Numbered from the stretch's first letter, positions 1 through 10,270 are shown. The stretch: DNA of 64,000 bases from Brenneria izadpanahii (GCF_017569925.1 NZ_CP050854.1:2666001-2730000), one strand, 5' to 3'. Translations and numbers: made by a program. Notes: a model not told the origin generated them from the letters alone.

Positions 1-285
1 GAAGCCTCGCCTACTTTCGCCATGTTCGCCCTTGATACCGGCCTAATGCTAGGACTGTGGTCAAAACATACCGTTGCGCCCGCATCATCGGCAGCCGGAG
101 GCGGAGGCGAGCTGGCGTTCTCCGTCGCCAGCGATAATGAGGTGGATACGCTGTACGCCTCATGGCGCCGGCGTGGGCTGGACATGATTCAACCCCCGAC
201 GAAACTGAATTTTGGCTACACTTTTGTCGCCGCCGATCCGGACGGCCACCGTCTGCGCGTCTTTGCGCCGGCCGAAAATGCGTAG
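1..285 (+). CDS. VOC (glyoxalase/bleomycin-resistance) superfamily protein, 5' truncated by window edge
   Basis: The reading frame is open from base 1, so the true start lies outside the window; an internal ATG at 22 is probably not the start. The visible 94 residues look like the C-terminal half of a small VOC-fold protein: a beta strand rich in LAFSV, a helix (DTLYASWRRRGLDM), and the typical closing motif FVAADPDGHRLRVF, where VOC enzymes carry D-P-(D/E)-G-(N/H) followed by a metal-ligand strand. The family includes glyoxalases, dioxygenases and antibiotic-binding proteins. No substrate can be assigned. It lies upstream of rnb on the same strand, but a 286-base gap suggests separate transcription. 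Confidence 0.6.
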   Translation, partial: EASPTFAMFALDTGLMLGLWSKHTVAPASSAAGGGGELAFSVASDNEVDTLYASWRRRGLDMIQPPTKLNFGYTFVAADPDGHRLRVFAPAENA

Positions 286-571
286 CCATCCGATTACTTC
301 TGCTCCGGTAGAGCAGATCGCTGGCGGCGGAATTCGCTTCACCGCCTAACGCTAAGCCAGATTTAGGGAAGCACGGCGATAAGCCGACTTACGCCGCGCT
401 CCCCCATATTCCCGACGTCAACATCCCGCTTGCCTTTAGCCGGCGGCCCTTATCTCTATTGCGGTCGCATTCCTCCAATTATCCTTATATCAACGCTTGC
501 CGCCGACACCCGATTCGCGTAAAACTGTCAGCCGCTAATTGAGCTACTTAATAACCGTATTTCTGGACGCT

Positions 572-2506
572 ATGTTTCAAGATAATCCGCTGCTTGCACA
601 GCTAAAACAGCAACTTCACTCTCAGACGCCACGGGTTGAAGGTGTCGTCAAGGGCACAGATAAAGGGTTTGGCTTTCTTGAAGCTGACGCGCAAAAAAGC
701 TATTTCATCCCGCCGCCGCATATGAAAAAAGTGATGCACGGCGACCGTATCACTGCCGCGCTGCACACTGAAAAAGACCGAGAAATCGCCGAGCCGGAAA
801 CGCTGATTGAGCCTTTCCTGAGCCGCTTTGTCGGCCGCGTTCAGAAAAAAGACGATCGTTTATCCATAATTCCCGACCATCCGTTATTAAAAGACGCTAT
901 CTCCTGCCGTCCCGCCCGTAACATCAGCCATACATTTCAGAATGGCGATTGGGCGGTGGCTGAAATGCGCCGTCATCCGCTCAAAGGCGACCGCGGTTTT
1001 CACGCCGAACTGACGCAATACATTACTACCGGCGACGATCCGCTGGCGCCGTGGTGGGTGACGTTGTCACGGCATAACCTGGAGCGCGAGGCTCCCGAAG
1101 GCGACGCCGCCGAACGCAATGATGGTCCGCTGACGCGCGAAGACCTGACCGCGCTGAATTTCGTTACCATAGACAGCGCCAGCACCGAAGACATGGATGA
1201 TGCGCTCTATGTACAGGACAACGGAGATGGTTCGCTGCAGTTGACCGTCGCTATCGCCGATCCCACCGCCTACGTCGAGGCCGGCAGCGAACTGGACAAC
1301 ATTGCCCGCCAGCGCGCCTTCACCAATTATCTGCCCGGTTTCAATATTCCGATGTTGCCGCGTCAGTTGTCGGACGATATCTGCTCGCTGCGCCCCGATG
1401 AACGCCGCCCGGTTCTTGCCTGCCGCGTGACTATCGCCGCCGACGGCACGCTGGGTGATGATATCCGCTTCTTCGCCGCCTGGATCGAATCCAAAGCCAA
1501 ACTGGCCTATGACGACGTATCCGATTGGCTGGAGCAGCAAGGCGAATGGCAGCCGCCGAGCGAGGCCATTGCCGAACAAATCCGGTTGCTGCACCGCGTC
1601 TGTCTGGCCCGCAGCGAATGGCGCACCACCCATGCGCTGGTGTTCAAAGATCGTCCGGACTACCGCTTCCTGCTGGGAGAAAAAGGCGAAGTGCTGGATA
1701 TCGTCGTTGAACCCAGACGCATCGCCAACCGGATCGTCGAAGAGGCGATGATCGCCGCCAACGTCTGCGCCGCCATTGTGCTGCGCGATAAGCTGGGCTT
1801 TGGCATCTACAACGTCCATCACGGCTTTGATCCGGCATCCGTCGAGCAGGCGGTTGCGGTATTGGATTCGTTCGGTATACAGGCCGACCCTCAGGCGCTA
1901 CTGACGCTTGACGGCTTTTGTTCCCTGCGCCGTAATTTGGACGCCCAACCTACCCAGTTCCTGGATAGCCGGATACGCCGCTTCCAGTCATTCGCCGAAG
2001 TCAGCACCACGCCGGGACCGCATTTCGGCCTGGGTCTGGAAGCCTACGCCACCTGGACCTCGCCGATCCGTAAATACGGCGATATGATCAACCACCGGTT
2101 GCTGAAAGCGGTGATCGCCGGACAGCCGGCGGAGAAGCCGCAGGATGAAGTTACCGTGCAGTTGGCGGAGCGCCGCCGTCTTAACCGGATGGCGGAACGG
2201 GATGTCGGCGACTGGCTATACGCCCGTTTCCTTAAGGATAAAGCGGGAACCGATACGCGCTTCCCGGCGGAAATTATGGATGTTACCCGCGGCGGCCTGC
2301 GCGTGCGCTTGCAGGATAACGGCGCGGTGGCGTTTATACCTTCGTCCTTTATCCACGCGGTGCGCGACGAATTGGTGTGCAGCCAAGATACCGGCAGCGT
2401 ATCGATAAAAGGCCAGGAAGTTTATCGTCAGGGCGATGCCCTTGACGTCGTTATTACCGAGGTTCGCCTCGAAACCCGCAGCATCATCGCCAAACCTGCC
2501 GCATAG
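572..2506 (+). CDS. rnb: Exoribonuclease II (RNase II)
   Basis: 644 residues, the same length as E. coli RNase II. It degrades single-stranded RNA 3' to 5' and contributes to mRNA turnover and tRNA trimming. The N-terminal cold-shock RNA-binding domains are followed by the RNB catalytic domain, with the acidic magnesium cluster in [13 protein letters not shown] near residue 205, and a C-terminal S1 domain ending in ETRSIIAKP. The start is taken at the ATG at 572 ([15 protein letters not shown]) because it matches the known N terminus exactly; a longer frame from a TTG at 539 adds 11 unmatched residues. The gene is followed by a GC-rich hairpin. A very confident assignment from family similarity. 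Confidence 0.96.
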   Translation: MFQDNPLLAQLKQQLHSQTPRVEGVVKGTDKGFGFLEADAQKSYFIPPPHMKKVMHGDRITAALHTEKDREIAEPETLIEPFLSRFVGRVQKKDDRLSIIPDHPLLKDAISCRPARNISHTFQNGDWAVAEMRRHPLKGDRGFHAELTQYITTGDDPLAPWWVTLSRHNLEREAPEGDAAERNDGPLTREDLTALNFVTIDSASTEDMDDALYVQDNGDGSLQLTVAIADPTAYVEAGSELDNIARQRAFTNYLPGFNIPMLPRQLSDDICSLRPDERRPVLACRVTIAADGTLGDDIRFFAAWIESKAKLAYDDVSDWLEQQGEWQPPSEAIAEQIRLLHRVCLARSEWRTTHALVFKDRPDYRFLLGEKGEVLDIVVEPRRIANRIVEEAMIAANVCAAIVLRDKLGFGIYNVHHGFDPASVEQAVAVLDSFGIQADPQALLTLDGFCSLRRNLDAQPTQFLDSRIRRFQSFAEVSTTPGPHFGLGLEAYATWTSPIRKYGDMINHRLLKAVIAGQPAEKPQDEVTVQLAERRRLNRMAERDVGDWLYARFLKDKAGTDTRFPAEIMDVTRGGLRVRLQDNGAVAFIPSSFIHAVRDELVCSQDTGSVSIKGQEVYRQGDALDVVITEVRLETRSIIAKPAA

Positions 2507-2513
2507 TCCCCTT

Positions 2514-2544
2514 CCGCCGCCGCCTCTTCGTTAGGCGGCGGCGG
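2514..2544 (+). terminator. Hairpin after rnb
   Basis: A 12-bp perfect stem (2514-2525 with 2533-2544) made of CCG/CGG repeats and a 7-base loop sits 8 bases after the rnb stop codon. It lacks a T tract, so it may act more as an mRNA-stabilising 3' end than as a strong intrinsic terminator. Confidence 0.55.
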
Positions 2545-2767
2545 ATTGCCCGCCCGTTTCGGCCCCCCCGCTAACGCCAAACTTTCGCTCCGCCGCCACT
2601 TATCCTACTCTTTCCAAAGCCGGTTAGTGTTTAAATTTTCTTACATAAATTCATAGTCGCTCACAGTTTCACGTTCGCGCCCTTCTCTTCGGCATCAAAC
2701 CCACTATTGTTAACTTGCATTAACAGTCGCGCTACACATCTTCCTGAATAACGAAGGAGCCGTTGTT

Positions 2768-4836
2768 ATGAATAACGTCAAGAGCATCGTGATCTGGCTG
2801 TTGGTCGGCCTGGCAGGCGCCATCGCATTTGCCATGCTGGCCTTAAGCCGTGGTGAACACGTGAATGCCGTATGGTTGGTTGTCGCATCCGTAGCCTGTT
2901 ACAGCATCGCTTACCGTTTCTATAGCCTGTTTATTGCAAAGAAAGTGTTCGAACTCGACGATCGCCGCTTAACGCCGGCGGAACGTCACAATGATGGATT
3001 GGACTATGTGCCGACCAATAAATGGGTGCTGTTCGGCCACCATTTTGCGGCGATTGCGGGAGCCGGCCCGCTGGTTGGCCCCATTCTCGCGGCACAGATG
3101 GGCTTTTTGCCCGGAACGATCTGGATCCTGGTGGGGTGATGCTTGCCGGCGCGGTGCAGGACTTTCTGGTGCTGTTTATCTCCACTCGCCGCGACGGCCG
3201 TTCGTTGGGAGAGATGGCGAAGCAGGAGCTGGGAGCCTTCGCCGGGGTGATTACCATGCTTGGCGCGCTGGGCGTGATGATCATTATCCTCTCGGCGCTG
3301 GCGCTGGTGGTGGTAAAAGCGCTGGCGGACAGCCCGTGGGGATTATTCACCATCGCCGCGACCATTCCGATTGCGCTGTTTATGGGCGTTTATATGCGCT
3401 TCCTGCGCCCTGGGAAAATCGCGGAAGTATCTATTATTGGCTTTGTGCTGATGATGCTGGCGATCGTCTATGGCGGCAATATCGCCGCGCATCCATATTG
3501 GGGGCCGTTCTTCACCTTAAAAGGAACCTCGCTAACCTGGGCGCTGGTCATTTACGGTTTTATCGCCTCGGTACTGCCGGTCTGGCTGCTGCTGGCGCCG
3601 CGTGATTACCTCTCCACCTTCCTGAAAATCGGCGTTATTGTCGGGCTGGCGATTGGCATTGTCTTCGCCATGCCGGAAATGAAAATGCCCGCGGTTTCCC
3701 GCTTTATCGACGGCAGCGGCCCGGTATTCTCCGGCAGCCTGTTCCCTTTCCTGTTTATAACCATCGCCTGCGGCGCGATTTCAGGCTTCCATGCGCTGGT
3801 CTCCAGCGGAACCACGCCAAAGCTGATTGAACGCGAGAGCCACATCCGCTTCATCGGCTACGGCGCCATGCTGATGGAATCCTTTGTCGCCATCATGGCG
3901 TTAATCTGCGCATCGGTGATTGAACCCGGCGTATATTTTGCGATGAATTCGCCGGCGGCGCTGATCGGCACCACGGTGGAAAACGCCTCCCAGGTGATTA
4001 ATAGCTGGGGGTTCGTCATTACGCCGGAAGCGCTTTCCGCTATCGCCAGCGACGTAGGCGAAGCCTCGGTGCTGTCCCGCGCGGGCGGCGCTCCCACCTT
4101 CGCCGTGGGGATGGCTTATATCATTACCGAAATTTTTAATAGCCGCGCCATGATGGCGTTCTGGTATCACTTCGCCATTCTCTTTGAGGCTCTGTTTATT
4201 CTCACCGCCGTGGACGCAGGCACCCGCGCCTGCCGTTTTATGGTGCAGGATCTGGTGGGCGTAGTGATCCCCAGGCTGGCGAACAGCCATTCGTGGCTGG
4301 GTAATCTGGCGGGAACCACCGTCGCGGTCGCAGGTTGGGGATTTTTCGTTTATCAGGGCGTTATCGATCCGCTGGGCGGGATCAACACCCTGTGGCCGCT
4401 GTTCGGCATCGGCAACCAGATGCTGGCGTCCATGGCGTTAATTCTCGGCACCGTGGTGCTATTTAAAATGAAAAAACAGCGCTATGCGTGGGTTACCATC
4501 GTGCCGACAGTTTGGCTGTTTATCACTTCCATGACCGCCGGCTGGCAGAAGATTTTCCATGAACAGGCGAGCATCGGCTTTCTGGCGCAGGCCAAACGTT
4601 TCTCCGCCGGCATTGAGCAAGGCACGCTGATCGCCCCCGCCAAGACCATTCAGGATATGGAAACCATCGTGTTCAGCAATCAGATCAACGCGGCGCTGTG
4701 CGGCTTTTTCATGCTGGTCGCAGTCACGATGCTGGTAGCCGCGCTGTTCGTCATCCGCCGCGCGCTGAACAGCGAAAAACCGACCGCTCAGGAAACGGCG
4801 GTGGTTTTGCGTGAAGAAAGCCATGCGGTCAAGTAA
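2768..4836 (+). pseudogene. cstA: CstA/BtsT-family carbon starvation transporter, interrupted by a one-base frameshift
   Basis: The family consists of large inner-membrane importers for pyruvate or peptides induced at carbon limitation. Residues 1-123 (2768-3136) run from MNNVKSIVIWLL through the conserved HHFAAIAGAGPLVGP and stop at a TGA at 3137. The rest of the protein continues in another frame (LAGAVQDFLVLFISTRRDG onward) to 4836. Adding one G to the GGGG run at 3133-3136 restores one frame of about 689 codons, close to the 701 residues of CstA. The downstream part keeps all expected membrane segments and motifs (LPVWLLLAPRDYLSTF, DPLGGINTLWPLFGI). Either a recent inactivation or a sequencing error in a homopolymer. 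CstA and BtsT are hard to separate by eye. Confidence 0.85.
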
Positions 4837-4865
4837 GCCGGCGAGCGGTTGCCTAACGTGACAAG

Positions 4866-4887
4866 AATCCCTCCGCATGGAGGGATT
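4866..4887. terminator. Bidirectional terminator between cstA and araD
   Basis: A perfect 9-bp stem (AATCCCTCC / GGAGGGATT) with a GCAT loop and flanking T's lies between the convergent cstA-family gene and araD, immediately next to the araD stop codon at 4888. Confidence 0.75.
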
Positions 4888-5583
4888 TTACTGTCCGTAA
4901 TAGGCGTTCTTGCCATGCTTACGCAAATAGTGTTTATCCAGCAGGGTTTGCTGCATGACGTTTAGATCGGGCGTTATCTGGCGGGAGAAAATCCCCATAT
5001 AGGCGATTTCCTCCAGCACCACGGCATTGTGCACGGCATTATCCGCATCTTTGCCCCAGGCAAAGGGACCGTGTGAATTCACCAATACCGCCGGAATAGC
5101 GGATGGAGAGATCTGGCGAGTAGTAAAGGTTTCAACAATAACTTTGCCGGTTTCCCATTCGTAGCGGCCGGCAATCTCCTCATCGGTCATCAACCGGGTG
5201 CATGGGATCGCGCCATAAAAATAGTCGGCATGTGTGGTTCCCCAGGCCGGAATATCCTTACCCGACTGGGCCCAGATGGTGGCATGGCGGGAATGGGTGT
5301 GAACGATGCCGCCGATATCGGGAAATTCCAGATACAGCACGCGGTGAGTATCGGTGTCCGATGAAGGTTTTTTAGTCCCGTCAACCACCTTGCCGCTCTC
5401 CAACTCAACGACGACCATGTCATCGGCCGTCATAACGGAGTACTCCACGCCGGAAGGCTTAATCACCATCAGGCCCCGGCTTCTGTCGACCGCGCTGACG
5501 TTGCCCCAGGTAAACGTCACTAACTGATGCCGCGGCAGTGCCAGATTGGCTTCTAATACTGCTATTTTCAGATCATCTAACAT
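4888..5583 (-). CDS. araD: L-ribulose-5-phosphate 4-epimerase
   Basis: 231 residues, the family length. The enzyme interconverts L-ribulose 5-phosphate and D-xylulose 5-phosphate by a zinc-dependent retro-aldol mechanism. The class II aldolase fold is visible: GNVSAVDR and KPSGV near the N terminus, the zinc ligands in [12 protein letters not shown], and [14 protein letters not shown] with a third zinc His. The start at 5583 ([17 protein letters not shown]) matches the family; an upstream extension adds unmatched residues. No araA or araB lies next to it, so it is a solitary copy here. UlaF and SgbE are close paralogues, but the motifs and length fit AraD best. Confidence 0.85.
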   Translation of the reverse strand: MLDDLKIAVLEANLALPRHQLVTFTWGNVSAVDRSRGLMVIKPSGVEYSVMTADDMVVVELESGKVVDGTKKPSSDTDTHRVLYLEFPDIGGIVHTHSRHATIWAQSGKDIPAWGTTHADYFYGAIPCTRLMTDEEIAGRYEWETGKVIVETFTTRQISPSAIPAVLVNSHGPFAWGKDADNAVHNAVVLEEIAYMGIFSRQITPDLNVMQQTLLDKHYLRKHGKNAYYGQ

Positions 5584-5916
5584 GACCGGCCCCCATTGCC
5601 CTGGAATGGGACCATTTTCCCGGCCGCGGGCCGTCATCGCTATGGGCTAAATCGCTAAAGATCCGGCAGTGTTCTGCTGTCGGCCGCTATTTATTTTTAT
5701 TCTTTGTCTAAAAAACAACCATTTTTACCAAATATTGCTATCGTTATCGTAACGTTAGGGAATTAAGATTTTTTACCTATTCCGCATTTTGCCGATGATT
5801 ATACTGGCAGCCAGACAATGAAAGGCATGGCTTGTTTATTTAATACCGTGAAAAAGTCGTGATGCGCTATTTTCTTCACCTGAAGAACGTGGAACCAGTG
5901 TAACAAGGGGAACAAT
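5584..5916. other. Intergenic region between araD and osmB
   Basis: This stretch holds the divergent promoters of araD (minus) and osmB (plus). It is AT-rich around 5690-5780. I see no open reading frame of note and no operator that I can name. Confidence 0.4.
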
Positions 5917-6129
5917 ATGAAAGTAAACAAACAGTTTGCTAGCGCGGTTTTAGCCATTGCGCTGACCGTCGCGTTAACTGGGTGTTCAAATATGTCCAAA
6001 CGCGACCGCAATACCGTGATTGGCGCCGGCGCCGGCGCAGTGGGCGGCGCGGTGCTCACGAACGGAGGAACATTGGGAACGCTGGGCGGCGCTGCCATTG
6101 GCGGTCTTATCGGCCGTCAGGTGGACTAA
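5917..6129 (+). CDS. osmB: Osmotically inducible lipoprotein OsmB
   Basis: 70 residues. A lipoprotein signal peptide ends in the lipobox LTGCSN, with Cys at about residue 23, followed by the family hallmark SKRDRNTVIGAGAGAVGGA and a glycine-zipper region (GTLGGAAIGGLIGRQ). OsmB is an outer-membrane lipoprotein induced by high osmolarity and stationary phase. An AGGGGAA ribosome-binding site lies just upstream of the ATG. It occupies the same position between rnb and yciH as in E. coli, although the yciT and yciR genes found there are absent. Exact molecular role is unknown. Confidence 0.93.
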   Translation: MKVNKQFASAVLAIALTVALTGCSNMSKRDRNTVIGAGAGAVGGAVLTNGGTLGTLGGAAIGGLIGRQVD

Positions 6130-6151
6130 AAATCATCCTCAGTATTTTTAT

Positions 6152-6175
6152 GAAATGGAGCTTCGGCTCCATTTC
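6152..6175 (+). terminator. osmB transcription terminator hairpin
   Basis: A perfect 10-bp stem (GAAATGGAGC / GCTCCATTTC) capped by a stable TTCG tetraloop follows the osmB stop by 22 bases. The T tract after it is weak. Confidence 0.7.
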
Positions 6176-6316
6176 AGGTTGTTGACGTTCAGCCTTGATA
6201 ATCGCAATTCCATCATTACTGCCTAGGCAGCAATCTTCCCGACATCGACGCATTACCTGAAAGTAGATCCCCCACCCGCGCGGGGATGGCGTCGGTATAA
6301 TCATTTCCACTTTCCG

Positions 6317-6847
6317 TCAGGCATCCACCTGACGATAGCGAATCGCCCCTTCTATCGGCTGCGGATTTTTAATCAAATTAAGAACCGGGCACCAGGCTTC
6401 GACCGCCTGATGCAGGGCGGTGATTTCCGCTTCATCGGCGGTTGAATCTATTTCAACCGTATAGCGCAGATTAAAAGGATAAAAGGGCGTATTTTCATAT
6501 CCTTCCTTTCCTCCACGCACATCGACATCCGCCTGCACCTCCACTTCCAGCCGGGTAAGCGGAATTTTCCGTTCAGCCGCATGAATCAGAAATATATGCG
6601 TCAAACAACTGGATAACGAACCAATAAAAATTTCCGGCGAAGCCGGCCCAAGATTATATCCGGCGAAATCCGGCGGACTATCGCTAATAATATGATGATC
6701 GCGAATACGAATATGACGAATACCGCTGCGCCCTTCCGCCGTTGAACGCGCGGTAATGGTCTCTTTTTTTAACGTCGCCGGATCGCGCGCATTGCGAATC
6801 AATAGCGCCTCTCTTTTTTGCGCCAAATATTCATTCAGATCGCTCAT
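6317..6847 (-). CDS. OsmC family protein (Ohr/OsmC-type thiol peroxidase-like)
   Basis: 176 residues. OsmC/Ohr proteins reduce organic hydroperoxides with two cysteines, and related members act on other sulfur compounds. Here the two candidate cysteines are visible in SSCLTHIFL in the central helix and in VEAWCPVLNLI near the C terminus, in the expected spacing. The N terminus (MSDLNEYLAQKREALL) is longer than in typical Ohr. It lies 60 bases downstream of the ABC transporter ATPase gene on the same strand, so the two are probably co-transcribed. This context suggests handling of a sulfur-containing or reactive compound imported by the transporter, but that is an inference. Confidence 0.75.
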   Translation of the reverse strand: MSDLNEYLAQKREALLIRNARDPATLKKETITARSTAEGRSGIRHIRIRDHHIISDSPPDFAGYNLGPASPEIFIGSLSSCLTHIFLIHAAERKIPLTRLEVEVQADVDVRGGKEGYENTPFYPFNLRYTVEIDSTADEAEITALHQAVEAWCPVLNLIKNPQPIEGAIRYRQVDA

Positions 6848-6907
6848 CGTTACTCCTTTTTAAATATTTACCGAAATAAACCGCAGGCTAATTCCTTCAA
6901 AAATATA

Positions 6908-7723
6908 TTATTCCGAGGATTCATTACTACCTTCCATTCCCAGTAATGCCAAAATCTGCGTGCGTAACGCCACCAGTTGAGGATCATTACGGCGGCGCGG
7001 ATAAGGTAGCGTTACCTCAATCGTTTGCAGAATACGCGCCGGACGCGGACTTAATACCACCACCTTGTTTGCCAGCAACAGCGCCTCTTCCACATCATGC
7101 GTGACCATCAGCGCGCTGTAGCCCCTTTCCTGCCACAGGCTAAGCAATTCCCCCTGCATACGAATACGCGTCAGCGAATCCAGTTTGCCGAGCGGTTCAT
7201 CCAGAATCAGCAGACGCGGATTGTTCACCAGCGCCCTGGCCAGCGAGGCGCGTTGCGCCATGCCGCCCGATAGCTGGCGCGGCCAGGCTCCGGCGAACTG
7301 ATCCAGACCGACATGCCGCAAGAAGCGATCGACGCGCTGTTTACCCGCTTCATCCAATTGCCCGCGCGCCTGAAGCCCCAGCGCCACGTTCTGCCAGACG
7401 GTGCGCCAGGGATACAGCGTTGGATCCTGAAACACCACCACTCTGGAGGGATCGGGTTGGGAAATCGGTTCGCCATCCGCCAGCAATTGCCCCTGCGACG
7501 GTTGATCCAGACCGGCAATCAGCCGCAGCAAGGTAGATTTTCCACAGCCGGACGGCCCCAGCAGCGTAATAAACTCGCCCGGCGCAAGCGAAATGGAAAC
7601 ATCGTTCAGCACGGGCAGTAAACTTCCTTTCAGCGTAAACGCGTGGCTGACGTGATTAACCTCTAAATGTAATCCGAGCGCTGTTTCCCGCTTAACGTTA
7701 GCGGCGCTAACGGTAATAGCCAT
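6908..7723 (-). CDS. ABC transporter ATP-binding protein, nitrate/sulfonate/taurine type
   Basis: 271 residues. It energises import with the permease and binding protein encoded divergently at 8090-10246. Walker A (GPSGCGKST, residues 56-64), the signature LSGGMAQR (151-158), Walker B (LLILDEP, 171-177) and the H-loop (MVTHDVEEAL) are all present. The sequence resembles SsuB and TauB ATPases, which serve alkanesulfonate and taurine importers. It is the first gene of a likely two-gene minus-strand operon with the OsmC-family gene. Substrate is not determinable from sequence; an aliphatic sulfonate or related small organic anion is the family-based guess. Confidence 0.85.
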   Translation of the reverse strand: MAITVSAANVKRETALGLHLEVNHVSHAFTLKGSLLPVLNDVSISLAPGEFITLLGPSGCGKSTLLRLIAGLDQPSQGQLLADGEPISQPDPSRVVVFQDPTLYPWRTVWQNVALGLQARGQLDEAGKQRVDRFLRHVGLDQFAGAWPRQLSGGMAQRASLARALVNNPRLLILDEPLGKLDSLTRIRMQGELLSLWQERGYSALMVTHDVEEALLLANKVVVLSPRPARILQTIEVTLPYPRRRNDPQLVALRTQILALLGMEGSNESSE

Positions 7724-8089
7724 ATCGCATTACCCTCCCGCGAATAATAATTTCCATTTAAATAAAAGCGTTGGCGATTGTTTGAAAATGCATACATGAC
7801 TTATCGCCAGATAATCTTGCTCTGAACCCAGTCTAAAATAACTTATCCGGTTTCAGGTAGTATAAATACGAATAAGTATTGCCAGATAATATCTGACGAC
7901 GGCGCATCCAATATCGTTATTAATATTTCAGCATATTAAATGACATAAAATTATTTTTTATTTCCCGCCAAATAACATTTTATATAAGGATAAATACGCC
8001 GTAGCCAAACATGGCTGTAAATACGACAAATAACGACGCAATTTCAAATAATAAGCGCCTACATTACCTCAACGATAAGGGACTGGTTT
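7724..8089. promoter_or_regulatory. Divergent promoter region of the ABC importer with a repeated 10-mer
   Basis: This 366-base AT-rich gap separates the ATPase gene (minus) from the binding-protein gene (plus). The 10-mer GCCAGATAAT occurs twice on the plus strand, at 7806-7815 and 7881-7890, 75 bases apart, and the second copy is preceded by the imperfect inverted repeat AATAC/GTATT. These may be binding sites for a regulator shared by both arms. No regulator gene is adjacent. Confidence 0.35.
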
Positions 8090-9151
8090 ATGTCTAATCG
8101 CGCATTAATGCTTTCAAGACGGCGCTTCCTGGCGTCTCTGGGGATTACCGGCGCCGCAGCCGGGCTGCTGCCATTTCCTACGCTGGGGGCGCCGCCCGCC
8201 GCCGGCCCGGCCGCGACCGGGCCGCTCACCACGGTGAAGCTGGCCTGGGGACAGACGGCGGTCTGCCAGGCGCCCATCTCCGTGGCGCTCAAGCAGGGAT
8301 TATTTGAAAAATATGGCTTGAAGATAGAGCCGATCAATTTCAGCGGCCCCACCGACGCGCTGCTCCAGGCTATCGCCACCGGCCACGCCGATGGCGGCAT
8401 CGGCATGGCGTTGCGCTGGCTGAAACCGCTGGAACAGGGATTTGACGTTAATCTGACCGTCGGCACCCACGGCGGCTGCATGCGGTTGCTGGCGTCTCGC
8501 AACGGCAATATCCGAAGCATTGCCGATCTGGCCGGGAAATCGGTGGCGGTCACCGATCAGGCCAGTCCGGTACGCAACTTTTTCGCCATCCAACTGGCGA
8601 AACAAGGCATCGATCCCGATCGTCAGGTCAACTGGATACAGTATCCTGCCGATCTGTTCGGCGAAGCGCTGCGCAAAGGGGAAGTTCAGGCGATAGCCGG
8701 CGAAGATCCGCAATCCTGGTTGATCAAGCGTAATGACCAGTTAGTGGAGATTTCCAATAATCTGACGGGCGAATACGCCAACGCCACCTGCTGCGTGCTC
8801 GGTCTGCGCGGCGAGCTGGTACGCGAGAAACCGGATATCGCCAGGGCCGTTACTCAGGCGATTGTGGATGCGCAGCAGTGGACGGCCGACCATCCGGCAG
8901 AGGCGGCGGCTATCTTCGCCCCTTATCTACCCAGCAATATCCCGGCCCAGGATGTCGCCACGATTTTGGGCGAACACACTCACAACCACCACTCCACCGG
9001 CGAACAACTGCGTAAAGAGGTGGCGTTTTATGTCAATGAGTTGAAAGAAATCAATGTCATTCGTCCTGATACCGATGCCGTCAGTTTTGCCTCGCACTAT
9101 GTGCCGGATGTACTGAATGCCGAGGGAAACACGACGCATCAACATTCATAA
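8090..9151 (+). CDS. ABC transporter substrate-binding protein (SsuA/NMT1-like) with Tat signal
   Basis: 353 residues. The N terminus has a twin-arginine motif (SRRRFLASL, residues 9-17), a hydrophobic stretch and an Ala-rich cleavage region, so export in folded form is likely. The mature part starts at TTVKLAWGQTAVCQAP and follows the SsuA/TauA pattern: GLFEKYGLKIEP, then ALLQAIATGHADGGIG, then DLAGKSVAVTDQ. It ends in a His-rich tail (THQHS). The start codon is preceded by AAGGGA. It is followed by the permease gene after 48 bases. Tat export is less common for this family. The substrate is not identifiable. Confidence 0.85.
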   Translation: MSNRALMLSRRRFLASLGITGAAAGLLPFPTLGAPPAAGPAATGPLTTVKLAWGQTAVCQAPISVALKQGLFEKYGLKIEPINFSGPTDALLQAIATGHADGGIGMALRWLKPLEQGFDVNLTVGTHGGCMRLLASRNGNIRSIADLAGKSVAVTDQASPVRNFFAIQLAKQGIDPDRQVNWIQYPADLFGEALRKGEVQAIAGEDPQSWLIKRNDQLVEISNNLTGEYANATCCVLGLRGELVREKPDIARAVTQAIVDAQQWTADHPAEAAAIFAPYLPSNIPAQDVATILGEHTHNHHSTGEQLRKEVAFYVNELKEINVIRPDTDAVSFASHYVPDVLNAEGNTTHQHS

Positions 9152-9199
9152 TCCGGCTGTTTAGGGTGACGTTACGACTTTCGATTGGCGGGAGGGGCT

Positions 9200-10246
9200 A
9201 TGTCGGAGAAATCGCTATTATCCAGGCAACGCTACGCCTCTGCGGAGACGTCCAAGGAGGCGCGCGGCGCTTCCCCGCTCTGGTACGGCGGGCTGATCGC
9301 CGCGCTGCTGTGGGGCGCTCTTGCGCTGCTGATGCTGCTGTGGCCGGATAAACCCAGCGGATTTATTAAACCGCTCTATGTTGCTGAAACCAACATTATT
9401 GTCGCGGCATTCGCAGCAATCATCCTGGCGCTGGCCGTATTGGAGCAGCTTCCCGGCTTTCGGCTGTTTTTCCAACCGGTGACCGGCGCCATTCGCAACA
9501 GCGGACGCTGGCTCATCGCGCTGGCGTTGCTGAGCGCTGTGTGGGAAATCTTGACGGCGAAACTGGCCTGGCTGCCGGTTCCTTTTTTCGCGCCGCCCCA
9601 TGCGCTGGTTGAGGCCTATATCACCGACTGGTCCCGGCTGGGCGAAAGCGTGCTGCACTCCCTCAGGCTGTTGGGACTGGGATTTTTGTTCGGCAGCGTG
9701 GCGGGCTTTATTACCGGCGCGGCCATCGGCTGGTCGCAGGCTCTGGGCTATTGGGTTCATCCGGTGCTGCGTTTCCTCGGCCCGGTTCCGCCTATCGCGC
9801 TGCTGCCGATGTCGCTCTATATTTTCCCGACCAGCTTTTCCGCGGCGATTTTTTTAATCGCGCTGGCCAGTTGGTTTCCGCTTACGGTATTGACCTGGTC
9901 CGGCGTCGCCAGCGTGGATAAAAATTACTATGACGTGGCGCGCACCCTGGGCGCGAATCCTCGCTTTCTTATCCTGCGCGTGGCGATCCCGGCGTCACTG
10001 CCGCATGTGTTCACCGGCCTGTTTATGGGACTCGGCGCCTCTTTTTCCGTACTGGTGACGGCGGAAATGATCGGCGTGAAAGCGGGCCTGGGCTGGTATC
10101 TGCAATGGGCGCAGGGCTGGGCGGCCTATGCCAATATGTATGCCGCGCTGATCGTGATGGCGATTCTGTTTTCATCTTTGATAACGCTGCTTTTCGCCAT
10201 TCGCGATCGCCTGCTGGCATGGCAGAAAGACGCGGTTAAATGGTAG
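9200..10246 (+). CDS. ABC transporter permease (SsuC/TauC-type)
   Basis: 348 residues when started at the ATG at 9200, which has a strong GGAGGGG ribosome-binding site; a TTG at 9185 would add five residues. The C-terminal half is a typical BPD_transp_1 domain with the EAA loop (VARTLGANPRFLILRVAIPASLP), the segment that contacts the ATPase. The N-terminal half adds about 100 residues with two extra hydrophobic segments (LIAALLWGALALLMLLW and NIIVAAFAAIILALAVL), making it longer than SsuC (about 260). The extension is a real part of the same frame. It works with the gene products at 6908-7723 and 8090-9151. Confidence 0.85.
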   Translation: MSEKSLLSRQRYASAETSKEARGASPLWYGGLIAALLWGALALLMLLWPDKPSGFIKPLYVAETNIIVAAFAAIILALAVLEQLPGFRLFFQPVTGAIRNSGRWLIALALLSAVWEILTAKLAWLPVPFFAPPHALVEAYITDWSRLGESVLHSLRLLGLGFLFGSVAGFITGAAIGWSQALGYWVHPVLRFLGPVPPIALLPMSLYIFPTSFSAAIFLIALASWFPLTVLTWSGVASVDKNYYDVARTLGANPRFLILRVAIPASLPHVFTGLFMGLGASFSVLVTAEMIGVKAGLGWYLQWAQGWAAYANMYAALIVMAILFSSLITLLFAIRDRLLAWQKDAVKW

Positions 10247-10270
10247 CCGCGCCGTTTGCCGCAGGCAGCC

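Noticed and set aside
3022..3139. Separate start of a 604-residue transporter at 3022
   Set aside because: The first 40 residues in that frame are the out-of-frame reading of conserved CstA sequence; similarity in this frame begins only after about 3137, so it is one frameshifted gene.
3133..3139. Programmed ribosomal frameshift in the cstA-family gene
   Set aside because: There is no slippery heptamer or downstream structure that I can see, and the family is not known to use frameshifting.
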